Assembly (NCBI GenBank): GCA_016187945.1
Contig: JACPIT010000008.1
Location: forward strand, 62,001-126,000
Origin: Opitutia bacterium
GTDB lineage: Bacteria; Verrucomicrobiota; Verrucomicrobiia; Opitutales; Opitutaceae
DNA length: 64,000 bases
Direction: 5' to 3'
In this document: piece by piece, positions 9,552 to 19,300 of the stretch
How positions within the stretch are numbered: the first letter of the stretch is position 1
Layout of the letters: each line of letters starts with the position of its first letter
Made by a program: the position numbers and the translations under genes
Notes under the pieces: generated by a model
What the model was told of the DNA's origin: nothing
Database searches by the model: none
The model's input: only the letters and a program-made list of their open reading frames with translations

Positions 9552-11012
9552 ATGTTCGAGCTCACCGCGCAGTCGATCGATCCCGCCGTGCTGTCGGCGC
9601 GTCTGGCGCGTCCCGACGCGGGCGCGCTCGTCGTCTTCGAGGGCCGCGTGCGCAATCACCACCTCGGCCGCCCGGTCACGCACCTCGGATACGAGGCGTT
9701 CGACGAACTCGCGCGCGCCGAGGGCGACGCGATCGTCGCCGAGACGGAGCGGCTCCACCCCGGCGCGCACGTCCTCTGCGTGCACCGCACCGGCACGCTC
9801 GGCATCGGCGACATCGCCGTGTGGATCGGCGTCGCGTCGGCGCACCGCGACACCGGTTTCGCGGCGTGCCGCCACGTCATCGAGGAAATCAAACGCCGCC
9901 TGCCGATCTGGAAGAAAGAGCACCACCCGGACGGCGCCGCCGAGTGGGTCAACTGCACCGTCGAGCCCGCACGCTCGCGCCCGACAGCGGCCGACGATTT
10001 TCACGCGCGCCAAGTCGCACTCCCCGAAATCGGCGCCGCCGGACAAGCGCGCCTCGTCGCGGCACGTGTGCTCATCGTCGGCGTCGGCGGACTCGGTTGC
10101 CCCGCCGCGCTCTACCTCGCCGGCGCCGGCATCGGTCGGCTCACGCTCGTCGACGGCGGCAGGATCGAGCGCTCGAACCTGCATCGCCAGCTGCTGTTCA
10201 CAGTCGCCGAGATCGGCGCACCCAAAGCGCTCGCGGCGGCGGCGCGATTGCGGCTGCACGCACCGGCGCTCGACGTCGTCGCGCACGAGACGAATCTCGA
10301 CGCGCGCAACGCCCGAGCGCTCGTCGCCGGACACGACGTCGTGCTCGACTGCACGGACAATTTCGCGAGCCGCTTCATCCTCCACGACGCCTGCCACGCC
10401 CTCGGCGTGCCGCTCGTCTCCGCTGCGGTGCATCGCTTCGAGGGCACGCTCGACGTTTTCCGGCGCGGCGAAGGCGGTTGCGTGCACTGCCTCTGGCCCG
10501 CGCGGCGCGCCGACGAACTCGACGGCACCGGCAACTGCGCGGCCGGCCCGGTGTTCGCGCCCGCCGTCGGCGTGCTCGGCACGCTTCAGGCGAGCGAGGC
10601 GCTGAAACTCCTGCTCGGCCTCGACGCCGACGCCGCTCGCCGCACGACGCTCGTCAACCTGCTCGACAACTCCTTCCTCACGATCGCGCGGCCCGCACGC
10701 GCCGATTGCCCCGTGTGCGGCCAGCCGGAAACGGCAGCGCCCGCCTTCGCCGCCGACGACGCGGCGGCGTTGCTCGACTCCGAGACATTGGCCGCACTCG
10801 ACCCGGCGCCGCGCGTCGTTTGCCTCGCGGAGCCGAACGAGACGCCGGGCGCGACCGAGGCGATTTCGCCGCACGACGTCGCGCGCCTGCGCGCGTTGGC
10901 CGCCGAGGGTCCGCTCGCGCTCACGTGTCGCAGCGGCGTGCGCAGCGCCGCCCTCGCGCGTCTGCTCCGCGCCGAAGGCCTGCGCAACGTTTACGCGCTG
11001 GCGCGCCGCTAG
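9552..11012 (+). CDS. MoaE-MoeB fusion with rhodanese-like tail
   Basis: A 486-residue three-part protein. Residues 1-145 are MoaE, the molybdopterin synthase large subunit, with the lysine-rich active-site block IWKKEHHPDGAAEWVN. Residues about 155-410 are a MoeB/ThiF adenylyltransferase that activates MoaD, with the ATP loop GVGGLGCPAALYLAGAGIG, RSNLHRQLLF, DCTDN and the zinc cysteine pairs CVHC and CPVC. The last 75 residues resemble a shortened rhodanese domain with the active loop TCRSGVRS but no clear DVR motif. ATG at 9552 follows the moaD stop by 90 bases. The fusion joins MoaD's enzyme partner and its activating enzyme in one chain. Confidence 0.93.
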   Translation: MFELTAQSIDPAVLSARLARPDAGALVVFEGRVRNHHLGRPVTHLGYEAFDELARAEGDAIVAETERLHPGAHVLCVHRTGTLGIGDIAVWIGVASAHRDTGFAACRHVIEEIKRRLPIWKKEHHPDGAAEWVNCTVEPARSRPTAADDFHARQVALPEIGAAGQARLVAARVLIVGVGGLGCPAALYLAGAGIGRLTLVDGGRIERSNLHRQLLFTVAEIGAPKALAAAARLRLHAPALDVVAHETNLDARNARALVAGHDVVLDCTDNFASRFILHDACHALGVPLVSAAVHRFEGTLDVFRRGEGGCVHCLWPARRADELDGTGNCAAGPVFAPAVGVLGTLQASEALKLLLGLDADAARRTTLVNLLDNSFLTIARPARADCPVCGQPETAAPAFAADDAAALLDSETLAALDPAPRVVCLAEPNETPGATEAISPHDVARLRALAAEGPLALTCRSGVRSAALARLLRAEGLRNVYALARR

Positions 11013-11028
11013 TGCGAGCGAGCCACCG

Positions 11029-11772
11029 CTATTTTCCGAACACGGCGTAGAACGCCATCCCGTAGCACTCGCGCAACGCGAGCTCGGTTTTCCCGAGCGA
11101 GCCGGCGTTCGGAATCCAGTCGAGATACGGGAGCGTGCGACTCGGCAGCGCGCGATAGTCGACCGGGAACGCCGTGATCTCCACGCCCGCGCTGCGAAAA
11201 AGTCGCATCGCCCGCGGCAGGTGCCACGCCGAGGTCACCAGCAGCACGCGCTTGAGGCCGTGTTGCGCGGCGTAACGGCGCAACTGCTCCGCTTCGTCGG
11301 CCGTGTTGCCGACGGCGCCGATGACGGCGGTGCGTTCGCGCGGCACGCCGCGCTCGATCGCCTCGCGTTGCAGCGCCGAGCCCTCGGAGCCGCGCGGATC
11401 GCCCGTGAAGAGCAGCATCCGCGCCTTGTCGCGTTGCACGATCTCCACGCCCGCCTCGAAACGCTCGACCGCCTCCGACCACTCGGTGACGAGGCCGACC
11501 TCCTTGCCCGGCGACATGACGCCGCCGAGCACGAGCACCGCGTCTGCTGCGGAAACGCTGGCGATGCTGCGCGCCGGATATGCATTCTCGAGTGGGCGCA
11601 GCAACAAATTCGCCACGACGCCGGTTGAACTCGCGAGCAGCACGAGCACCGCGACGATCGCCGCCCACCGCCATTTCTTCCAAGCGGCCAGCAACACCAG
11701 CAAAGTCACGATCCCGATCGGCAGCACGAAAACAGGCAGCAATTTATTGAAGAAAAGCACCGGCGGAGCCAA
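11029..11772 (-). CDS. YdcF/ElyC family membrane protein (DUF218)
   Basis: A 247-residue protein with two N-terminal membrane segments (residues about 10-32 and 38-58) and a DUF218 domain: ADAVLVLGGVM, LLFTGDPRGSEG, GNTADEAEQLRRY, VLLVTSAWHLPRAMRLF. E. coli ElyC of this family affects cell-envelope assembly at low temperature; the biochemical reaction is not settled. It is convergent with the molybdopterin cluster and shares no operon with it. Confidence 0.88.
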   Translation of the reverse strand: MAPPVLFFNKLLPVFVLPIGIVTLLVLLAAWKKWRWAAIVAVLVLLASSTGVVANLLLRPLENAYPARSIASVSAADAVLVLGGVMSPGKEVGLVTEWSEAVERFEAGVEIVQRDKARMLLFTGDPRGSEGSALQREAIERGVPRERTAVIGAVGNTADEAEQLRRYAAQHGLKRVLLVTSAWHLPRAMRLFRSAGVEITAFPVDYRALPSRTLPYLDWIPNAGSLGKTELALRECYGMAFYAVFGK

Positions 11773-11962
11773 AACGCGTCACGTTGGCCAAGTCAATCGC
11801 CTCGTCTGGTCGCCTGCCGCGATCCTCGCCCTTGCTCCATCGACGCGCGAACTCGTCCGGTCACCGCCCGGCGCCCGGAGTCGAGCGGCTCGCGCGTCCG
11901 CCGCGCTCGCGCAAACACGTTGGCGGGTAACCTCCCCAAATGACCGCGCGTCTACGGACACC

Positions 11963-13048
11963 ATGCGCCTCGCGCCGCCGTTCATCCTTCTCTTTCTCAG
12001 CCTGACCGCCGCCCGCGCGGCACCCACTCCGCCGCCGCAACCCGCCGCCGGACCGGGCGGAGCCGCCTACGTTTTCGAACACGTCGCCAGCCATTCCACC
12101 GGCCGCGACGGCGAAGCGATCACGGTTTTTTGGCCCGAGAAAGCCGCCGGCCAGGCGCTGCCCGTCATCGTTTTCGCCCACGGCTGGGGCGCGGTGAAGC
12201 CCGAGCATTACCTTGCGTGGATTCACCACCTCGTGCGGCGCGGCGCGGTGGTGCTCTACCCCAGTTACCAGAAAAACCTCCGCGCGCAGCCGACGACGTT
12301 CACGCCCAACGCCGTGGCCGGCGTGCGAAGCGGACTCGACTGGCTCGCACACCAAAAGGATCTGCCCCGCGCCGACCTCGCGCGCCTCGCCGCGGTCGGC
12401 CACTCCGCCGGCGGCGTTCTCGCCGCCAATCTCGCCGTCGCCCTCCCCGCCGCCGGTTTGCCAGCACCGAAGGCCGTCTTCTGCGTGGAACCCGCCGTGA
12501 TCGAACGCGAGCAAGGTCCGCTCGTGCCGCTCGCCGATCTCGCGAAAGTTTCGCCCGCCACTCTGCTCCTCACGCTCTCCGGCGATCAGGACAAGCTCGT
12601 CGGCGACACTGGCGCGCGACGCATCTACGAAGCGACGACCGCGATCCCCGCCGCACAAAAAGACTGGCTCGAGTTGCGCTCCGACGACCACGGCTCGCCG
12701 GCGCTGGTGGCCACGCACCGCGCGCCCGCCGCGCCGTTGCCCGGCTATCAACTGCCGAAACGCGAGCCGCCGAAAGGTTTCCTGCGCAAGCGAATCGCCG
12801 AAAAGGCCAAGGAGCGCCTCGCCGAGCGCGGTCTCGATCTCGACGATTCCTCGCGCGAACCGCCCGTCACCGACGCGCTCGACTACTACGGCACATGGCG
12901 CTTGTTCGACGCGTTGTGCGCCGCCGCTTTCGACGGCCATACCCGCGAACTCGCGCTCGGCGGCAGCCCTACGCAACTCGACATGGGCAAATGGAGCGAC
13001 GGCACGCCGGTGAAGCCGCTCCTGCGGCGCAGCCCCGCGACGCCGTGA
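11963..13048 (+). CDS. secreted alpha/beta hydrolase (dienelactone-hydrolase/PET-like fold)
   Basis: A 361-residue exported hydrolase. An N-terminal signal peptide (FILLFLSLTAARA) precedes the catalytic domain with VIVFAHGWGAVKPEHY (oxyanion strand) and the nucleophile elbow VGHSAGG near residue 152. The acid and histidine are plausibly in LSGDQDKLVGD and RSDDHGSPAL. A charged C-terminal extension with KRIAEKAKERLAE follows. I cannot name the substrate. It is a single gene between the YdcF gene and the tRNA. Confidence 0.8.
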   Translation: MRLAPPFILLFLSLTAARAAPTPPPQPAAGPGGAAYVFEHVASHSTGRDGEAITVFWPEKAAGQALPVIVFAHGWGAVKPEHYLAWIHHLVRRGAVVLYPSYQKNLRAQPTTFTPNAVAGVRSGLDWLAHQKDLPRADLARLAAVGHSAGGVLAANLAVALPAAGLPAPKAVFCVEPAVIEREQGPLVPLADLAKVSPATLLLTLSGDQDKLVGDTGARRIYEATTAIPAAQKDWLELRSDDHGSPALVATHRAPAAPLPGYQLPKREPPKGFLRKRIAEKAKERLAERGLDLDDSSREPPVTDALDYYGTWRLFDALCAAAFDGHTRELALGGSPTQLDMGKWSDGTPVKPLLRRSPATP

Positions 13049-13189
13049 CGCGACGGCCGGCGCCGCGTGTTCGTCGCTGACGCCGCGCAATATCCGCCGC
13101 GCGACGAGCCGGGCGGTTGATCCGCGGGCGATTTCCGCCCTTGACCCGTCCCCGCGCGGGCTCTTCTTTCGGCCGCTCTACTTACTCAC

Positions 13190-13263
13190 TGCCTGGTGGT
13201 GTAATGGTAGCACAGGCGACTTTGACTCGCCTAGTCATGGTTCGAATCCATGCCGGGCAGCCA
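13190..13263 (+). tRNA. tRNA-Gln (anticodon UUG), CCA encoded
   Basis: Acceptor stem TGCCTGG / CCGGGCA, anticodon stem GGCGA / TCGCC with loop CTTTGAC giving anticodon TTG, T arm ATGG-TTCGAAT-CCAT, discriminator G and encoded CCA. The 3' 16 bases are duplicated at 38041-38056, making this the likely integration site of the following island. Confidence 0.97.
13248..13263 (+). other. att-like repeat, left copy (tRNA 3' end)
   Basis: CCATGCCGGGCAGCCA at the 3' end of tRNA-Gln, identical to 38041-38056. Integration in tRNA 3' ends that restores the gene is the classic pattern of tyrosine-recombinase islands. Confidence 0.65.
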
Positions 13264-13264
13264 T

Positions 13265-13290
13265 CTCGGGAAAATCGAACTTTTCCCGAG
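13265..13290 (+). terminator. stem-loop terminator after tRNA-Gln
   Basis: A perfect 10-bp inverted repeat CTCGGGAAAA / TTTTCCCGAG around the loop TCGAAC, two bases after the encoded CCA. The A and T runs inside the stem make it look like a rho-independent, possibly two-way terminator. Confidence 0.65.
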
Positions 13291-13656
13291 TCAGGTCAAA
13301 ATTGCGCTAAGTGATTGGAGCATGAGCAAAAACAGAAGCGGTCTTTTGACCTGACTTTTCCCGAGTTCGATTCTGCCATCTAGGAAAGGTGGCCATTTCT
13401 GTAAAATGTCGGCGCTACACCAAAACTAGGTCAAAGTTTTTGTGTTCATGTGACAGGCTCGATCGCTCGACTTGGCAGCGATTATTCTTCCGTGAAGCGG
13501 CCATGATGCGTCCGGCAAATACCTTGACGGCTGCGAGCACAATTGAGGGCTGGGCGCGCCGCTGATACTACTCGGAATAGTGCAGGACGAGGTAACCCAC
13601 TATTAAGCCGGCCTTCGGCGCAAAGGCGTTTGCCCTCACTCTCGCGGTCCAATGTG
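13291..13656. other. gene-free start of the island
   Basis: About 365 bases. It contains an inverted repeat GTCAGGTCAAAA (from 13289) / TTTTGACCTGAC and a second copy of ACTTTTCCCGAGT first seen at the tRNA terminator. The promoter of the CHAT gene must be near the right end, but I cannot point to it. Confidence 0.4.
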
Positions 13657-16326
13657 ATGGCGGTGATGGTGAATCCACCGAAGCAACCCGACGAAGACAT
13701 AAATCCCTACGTCGCCGCGCAGGCAGCATGGGAGCAAGGGGACGATGTCCAATGCTGGCGCAGAATAGCCGCAATCATTGATAAGGATCTTGACCGGGTG
13801 GAGGCCTTCGAACTCGGCGTGCGTGCCTGCCTTCGACTTGCCCGGTCGAATAGACGTCCTGAAGCGGCGGAGGGGTTTTCGAAAATGATGGCCTTCGTGG
13901 CCCGGTATGAAGAGGGAGCCCGACCGCGCAGCCTCATGGAATATGTTTTCCGGTATGAGATGATCGAGCCTGATGCCATTCTCGTGTTGCTGGCGATCAT
14001 CAGCGTTTTGCTTCAGCCGCATATTCGGAGTATCGAGCACCAAGCGAAACCTGGGGCCGGTTTTCGGCCCTCCGCCGCCGATGACGGGGCCCCAGAGAAC
14101 GGGGTCGATCTGATAGAAATCCTCGAAAAGACAATGGGCAGCATCACACTTCCCACACTGATCGGCAGCACGGAATTAACGCCCGAAGTCCGGGCGGTCG
14201 CGCAACGCGGCCATATCCACGAAGTGCTGCGCGCGTTGATGTCCAGTGAGATGAGGGACCGCGGCTCAAGCGATGAAATCTATTTCGGCCAACGCGTCCT
14301 GCTGCATGTGCTCATCCGGCTTGGAATCCAATTTCATGACCCCTCGGCGGATTTTCTGGGCCTCCACTACATGATCGAATATTGGGCCGGTCGCGGTGAG
14401 CACCAGCGATGCCGTGATCTCGCCGAAACCGCCTGGATGAATCTGTCACGGCTCGACGATCACGGGGCCGATAGAGGCTACCGGCTGACTCTTGCCTGGC
14501 TATGCTGGGCGGAGGCATCGCATCGGGTCCATCAGCCGATCAATGCCGCGCAGATGTTGTGTTACGCTTTGGTGCTGCGCCCGCAACCAATGGCCCGCGA
14601 CTGGGCGTTGCGCCTGCTGAGCCTTTGCTCGCGCGTGATGCGGGACCTGGGCGCACCACCCCTCGCGAAGGAGCTGCTAATGATCCGACGGCGAGTCCTC
14701 GAAGCGAAATTTGGCCGGCTGCCGAAGGCGGTGGAACTGGAGTGGGAAGTGACCATGCTTGGGGTCGAAGCAAAGATGACGGGCGGCGATCTCGCCGGAA
14801 CCGAACGGGTGCTGTCGAAAGCGATGAAACTGTTGGCGCGTAGCAACGAGAAGGAGCGCGCCTCCATCGTTTCGGTCGCCGTGGGAGCCTGCGACCGCAT
14901 CGAAACCGCGGGAGGAACGGTTGATCCCGCCGTGAAACAGCAGCTCGAATCCGCTCTGTCGAGCTTGCCGGAATCGCTTGAGACGTCATTTCGCACGCTG
15001 CTACGTGGCGGCGCCAACAGTGGGGAACTGCGGACCATTCTGCGGGCCTTGCCTCCGGCGAAGTATGCGATGGACGTGGTGGCCGCTCTCTTTCCGCATT
15101 TGCCGCTGGCGTTTGCGACTCTACGGCAGGCGGTCCGCAACGGGGACCGCGAACAATTTCTGCTCGCGGCCAACGTGTTGGGCCAGCCGGGGCTTTCGAT
15201 GGGCAAATCATCGGTCCCCCGCGCGAACGCGTCCAACGACGGGATCGAATCGGGCGAAGTGCATTCGCTATCGGCGATTGCAGACGTCGCTTTGGAATAT
15301 TTGCATAAAAGCCTGCGTAGTGAGGAGTCGTTCGGAATCCTCGCCTTGGACGAGGAGCACCGCCTCTACGTCATGACCGGTTCGGACAGGGCAACGGCAT
15401 TGCCGGATAAGCCGGTCGCGAGCGTTTGGTCAGAGAAGGAGTATGATCGTTGGAAGGACGACGGGTATCCCGGTCGATATGGCGCGTGGATTCCGATTGA
15501 AGACCCATTTGGCCCGCCCGAATCGCCTTCCCCCGAAGAGGTGGATAGATCGTTGCGAGGATTGCGAAGCCCGCTGAATCCCGGCTACCAACCTGTGGCA
15601 GTAATCCCCACATCGCAGTTATTCGGTTTCCCATTTGCCCTGCTGTCTGACGTTGATGGGATCCCCCTGGGCAGGCAGCGGCCGTTTTCCGTCGTGCCGT
15701 CAGTCTCATGGCTGATCGATCGTCGTCGCACGCCAGCCGCTGGTGATGGGCGGCGTTGTGCTTGGCTCGGGTCCGGCCAAAGCACCGACTTGGCTCTTGC
15801 CATGTTGCGGGCGAAGCTCGAATCGAACTTCAGAACGCACGGCGTGGAATTGGTGACGGATGAAAGTCCGGCCCGGGTAGCGGGCAGTTCACTGGCCATC
15901 TTGGCCTCACACGGCGGAATGGATGAAACGGGTTACTTCACCACCGTAAGCGACCGGGAATCGGAAGCCAGTGCGGAGGGTTTCGCGCAGGGACTCAACG
16001 GATGCGCCTGCGTTCTCCTTTTGGTCTGTAGTGCCGGAAACATGAAACCCCGACGCAGCTCTTACGAATCTCACGGTTTGGCGGCGGCACTGCTTACAAA
16101 GGGAGTTGGTGCCGTGATCGCCTGTTCATGGCCATTGGCGACCGATGTCGCCTTGCAGTTCACCGGGCCGTTTCTTGAGGCATTGGCCAACGGGCATACG
16201 GTGGACACTGCCGTATGGTCGGCTAACCGCGTGATCCATGACCGCTATCCGAATCCTTGTGCCTATGCGGCGCTCCAGGTCTATGGCGACGGTGCTCATC
16301 GACTGCCTCCTTTGAAGGCTGTCTAG
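13657..16326 (+). CDS. CHAT-domain caspase-like protease with helical N-terminal region
   Basis: A protein of about 889 residues. The N-terminal 600 or so are helical, leucine/alanine-rich and TPR-like, without a repeat I can number. The C-terminal 300 residues are a CHAT domain: IPTSQLFGFPFALL, then the catalytic His in ILASHGG (H752) and catalytic Cys in LLLVCSAG (C791), followed by GLAAALLTKGVGAVIACSWPL. CHAT proteases cut partner proteins in programmed-death and CRISPR-linked systems such as Csx29. ATG at 13657 is a choice: an in-frame start lies at 13543, but the extra residues look non-coding. It is convergent with the STAND gene, only 30 bases away. Target unknown. Confidence 0.85.
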   Translation: MAVMVNPPKQPDEDINPYVAAQAAWEQGDDVQCWRRIAAIIDKDLDRVEAFELGVRACLRLARSNRRPEAAEGFSKMMAFVARYEEGARPRSLMEYVFRYEMIEPDAILVLLAIISVLLQPHIRSIEHQAKPGAGFRPSAADDGAPENGVDLIEILEKTMGSITLPTLIGSTELTPEVRAVAQRGHIHEVLRALMSSEMRDRGSSDEIYFGQRVLLHVLIRLGIQFHDPSADFLGLHYMIEYWAGRGEHQRCRDLAETAWMNLSRLDDHGADRGYRLTLAWLCWAEASHRVHQPINAAQMLCYALVLRPQPMARDWALRLLSLCSRVMRDLGAPPLAKELLMIRRRVLEAKFGRLPKAVELEWEVTMLGVEAKMTGGDLAGTERVLSKAMKLLARSNEKERASIVSVAVGACDRIETAGGTVDPAVKQQLESALSSLPESLETSFRTLLRGGANSGELRTILRALPPAKYAMDVVAALFPHLPLAFATLRQAVRNGDREQFLLAANVLGQPGLSMGKSSVPRANASNDGIESGEVHSLSAIADVALEYLHKSLRSEESFGILALDEEHRLYVMTGSDRATALPDKPVASVWSEKEYDRWKDDGYPGRYGAWIPIEDPFGPPESPSPEEVDRSLRGLRSPLNPGYQPVAVIPTSQLFGFPFALLSDVDGIPLGRQRPFSVVPSVSWLIDRRRTPAAGDGRRCAWLGSGQSTDLALAMLRAKLESNFRTHGVELVTDESPARVAGSSLAILASHGGMDETGYFTTVSDRESEASAEGFAQGLNGCACVLLLVCSAGNMKPRRSSYESHGLAAALLTKGVGAVIACSWPLATDVALQFTGPFLEALANGHTVDTAVWSANRVIHDRYPNPCAYAALQVYGDGAHRLPPLKAV

Positions 16327-16356
16327 GATTTTGCCTGAGCCGGGCATCGCCACGTT

Positions 16357-19300
16357 TCACACCGGTGAACGGCGCATCACGTCGAACGTCACTCCGGCTT
16401 CAATCAGAGATAACTCCGGAGTCATCCCCTCCGGTTTCCAACGCCGGAAAGCCTCCAGATGGGACCGGTTGCCCAACCGCGCCACGCCCTCCGCGACAAA
16501 TGTCCATTTGGCCGCCGTGCGGCCCCGGGCGAACCATTTTCCACACACGTTCCAGCCCCGTTCGCGGCTCCCCACCCGGTCTTCCACGCGTTCGAACCAG
16601 AATGGCAGCTCATACGCCCGGTCTTTCTTCCCGGCCATCTCGTCCAATTCAGCGATCAATTCATCGTCGCTGGGAAAACGCTCGCGACGGACATTCCTCC
16701 ATTTTTTCTCGTCATCCTCCGTTCGGACCTTTTCGCGCCGTTCGCACTCTTCTCGAAACTCCCGCTGCACCCATTCGGTTTCGCCAAGCCGCAGCGCCGT
16801 GTGGATGAAATCGTCGAGATTCATGTCATCGAGATGACGGGCATAAGGTGCGAGCCGTCGGAGCAGCGGAAGGTCCACGCGTTCCGTCAAGCCGGTCGTT
16901 CGGAACCCAAACAGGGTGCCGCAGTGCTCAAACAACACATTCGGGGTCGGGCATGCTTCAATCGCCTTGGCGGCAAGCGCGACGAGTTCCGGCGTGCCGA
17001 TATAGAGGGCGACCTGCACGAAAAGCGGCGAATAGCGCAGAAAATCCCAATGGCGCAAAAGCATCGGCTCGGCGATGGCCGGAGGAATGTCGCGCAACAG
17101 CTGGCTCAATGAATAGTGGCTGTCGCCATGTCCGCCCGAGTAGTCCGCTGGCGTGTATGCGTGCAACTTCATCAACTGTTCCTCGACGACCGTCTCGAAA
17201 GCCGGCGACCAGACATGATGAATAATCCTGATCCAGTGCGGCTTCTGCCGCACCGCCTCGACCGCCTCGGGAATCGTGGTGCGGTCGCCCTGTGTAGTCC
17301 GCTGCCACAGCGCCGACGAATACCACAGGTGAGTCGCCGGCACTTGCCGAAGTTCCCCGACATTGCCGACGGCGCGAACCCAGGTTCGCATCGCGGTCCG
17401 CACCACGGCCGGCTTGCTCCCGCTGGATTCCCAAAGCTGGCGCAAAGCGGCTCGCGCCGCCGCCGATAGTTTCCGGCCCCGGCTGTGGGTCGCATCCCAC
17501 ACATCCCGAAAGGTCATCTCCCAATGATGGAATCCCTTGTCGCTCTCCCCGGTCAGTTCGGCCAGCCCCTCAGTCACGAACACGAGGGCCACCGGATGAT
17601 CGACTTCGTGCAGCAGCCAGACAAATTCGTGACGCATCGCCGCATCGGCTCGCCCGCAGGCCACAAGGTGTTCGATGATTTCTGGGGCAATTGTGCTCCA
17701 GTCCAACCGTCGGAAAGTGTCTCCGAATTCCTGACGCTCCGTGCCGTGGTGGGGCTTGTGCTCCGTGGAAAGGCCGCGCCATGCGGCGATGAAGGGGGCG
17801 AGATAACGCTCCGGATCTTCACCGCCACAGCGAAGCACTGACCAAAAGCCCCACGTCAGCGCATCGCGACTGCCTTCCCGTTGAAACGCCGCCACTACTT
17901 CGGGTGCACAGCTGTGGTCTCCCAGTAACGCCGCCAGCGAGAACGCCCCGAGGAGATGCAGACCGGTAAGTTTGGGATCGAGCAGGCAGCGACGAAGGGT
18001 CGCGACCATCGCCACCCCGTGCCGCTCTTTCGCCCGCTGGACATGGTTGGCCAGCCAAGGGACGCGGTGGCTGGGAAAAGCATGCATCCGGCGGACGATC
18101 CAGCGAAAGGAAACCGAGACATCGCCGTGGATGAGGCGCAACACTTCGACGCCGGGCTCGTCCTTCACGTCTTCGGTGATCGTCAGGACGTCATCGGTCT
18201 CGGCTCGTTCGAGGAACCGGACCGCGGCATTAATCTGCGCCCACGGAGCGCGGTATGCCTGCAACGCCTCCCGCAGCCATTCGCGAGTCGTGGCCACGAC
18301 GGCCAGCTCACGATCACGATTGGCACCATTGAATTCGGCTACCGCGGCAAAGAGCGCAACCGGCGCATGCTCCCTCAGCCAGATCATCGCTGCTTCGGGA
18401 TAGGACTTGCGGGCGAAAGCAGCGCCAAGATGTCCGACAAAATACGGCTCCGTCAGCACCGCCTCATGCCGCCCGGGTTCATCGAGATACCCGGCCAGCG
18501 CCAGCACCAGATGATAGGCCAGCAACCGATCGTGGCGGAATTCAAACCGCGACTCGCCCGACCTGTTGGCCACCCGGCAAAGCTGTCCCTGTTGAACCAA
18601 CGCCCGCAAGGCAAACAAATGAGCGGCCAAACCCGAACCGGCGTCGGCCAGCTCGTCCCACTTGGGATAATACTGCCGGGAACCCAGCATCCACCGTGCG
18701 AGCGCCTCCAAAGCCTGGGCATATTCTTCCAACAGCCGCTCGCCGGAATGCGCCAGCTGCGCACAGGCGTCGTATACGTAGCCCCCGAGGATGTCTTCAA
18801 TACCAACTATTCCGTCGATGGCCTTCGACGCGAATCGCCGGCCATACATCGACAAGAGGATTGGATCACGACCCAGCCGCTCGGCGACGCTCCGACACAG
18901 CGAAGTCGCCAGCATTCCGGCCGTCGCCCCCAAGGCTGCGCGCAAGCAGGCCTCCGCTTCATCCAGCGTAAAGGACGGAAGAGCGAGTTCGGCCAGCCAT
19001 TCCACGCCGTTCAACCGATTCCGCGACGGCGCAAAGTGCTGGTCCCACACCGGGCAGACGATCCGATAGCGGCTGCCATGCACCTCCTCATTGCGCGGCC
19101 GCGCCCAGCCGACGAGCTTCTGCAGCAGCTTCGCCGGCTGCATGCCCCGATTGAGGTCATCAACCACGACAACCAAAGGCTTCTCCACCGAGAACATCTG
19201 CATGGCGGTTTCCCCCGCGCCCGCCTCCAACCCCGGTGCCATCCCCCGCAGCAGGATTCCGATCGCTTCGGTCATAGTGTGGGCCCGCTCCGCTACGTCG

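Noticed and set aside
13543..13656. N-terminal extension of the CHAT protein from 13543
   Set aside because: The 38 extra residues are Arg/Ser/Pro-rich with no fold signal and overlap the likely promoter region; the ATG at 13657 is more plausible.
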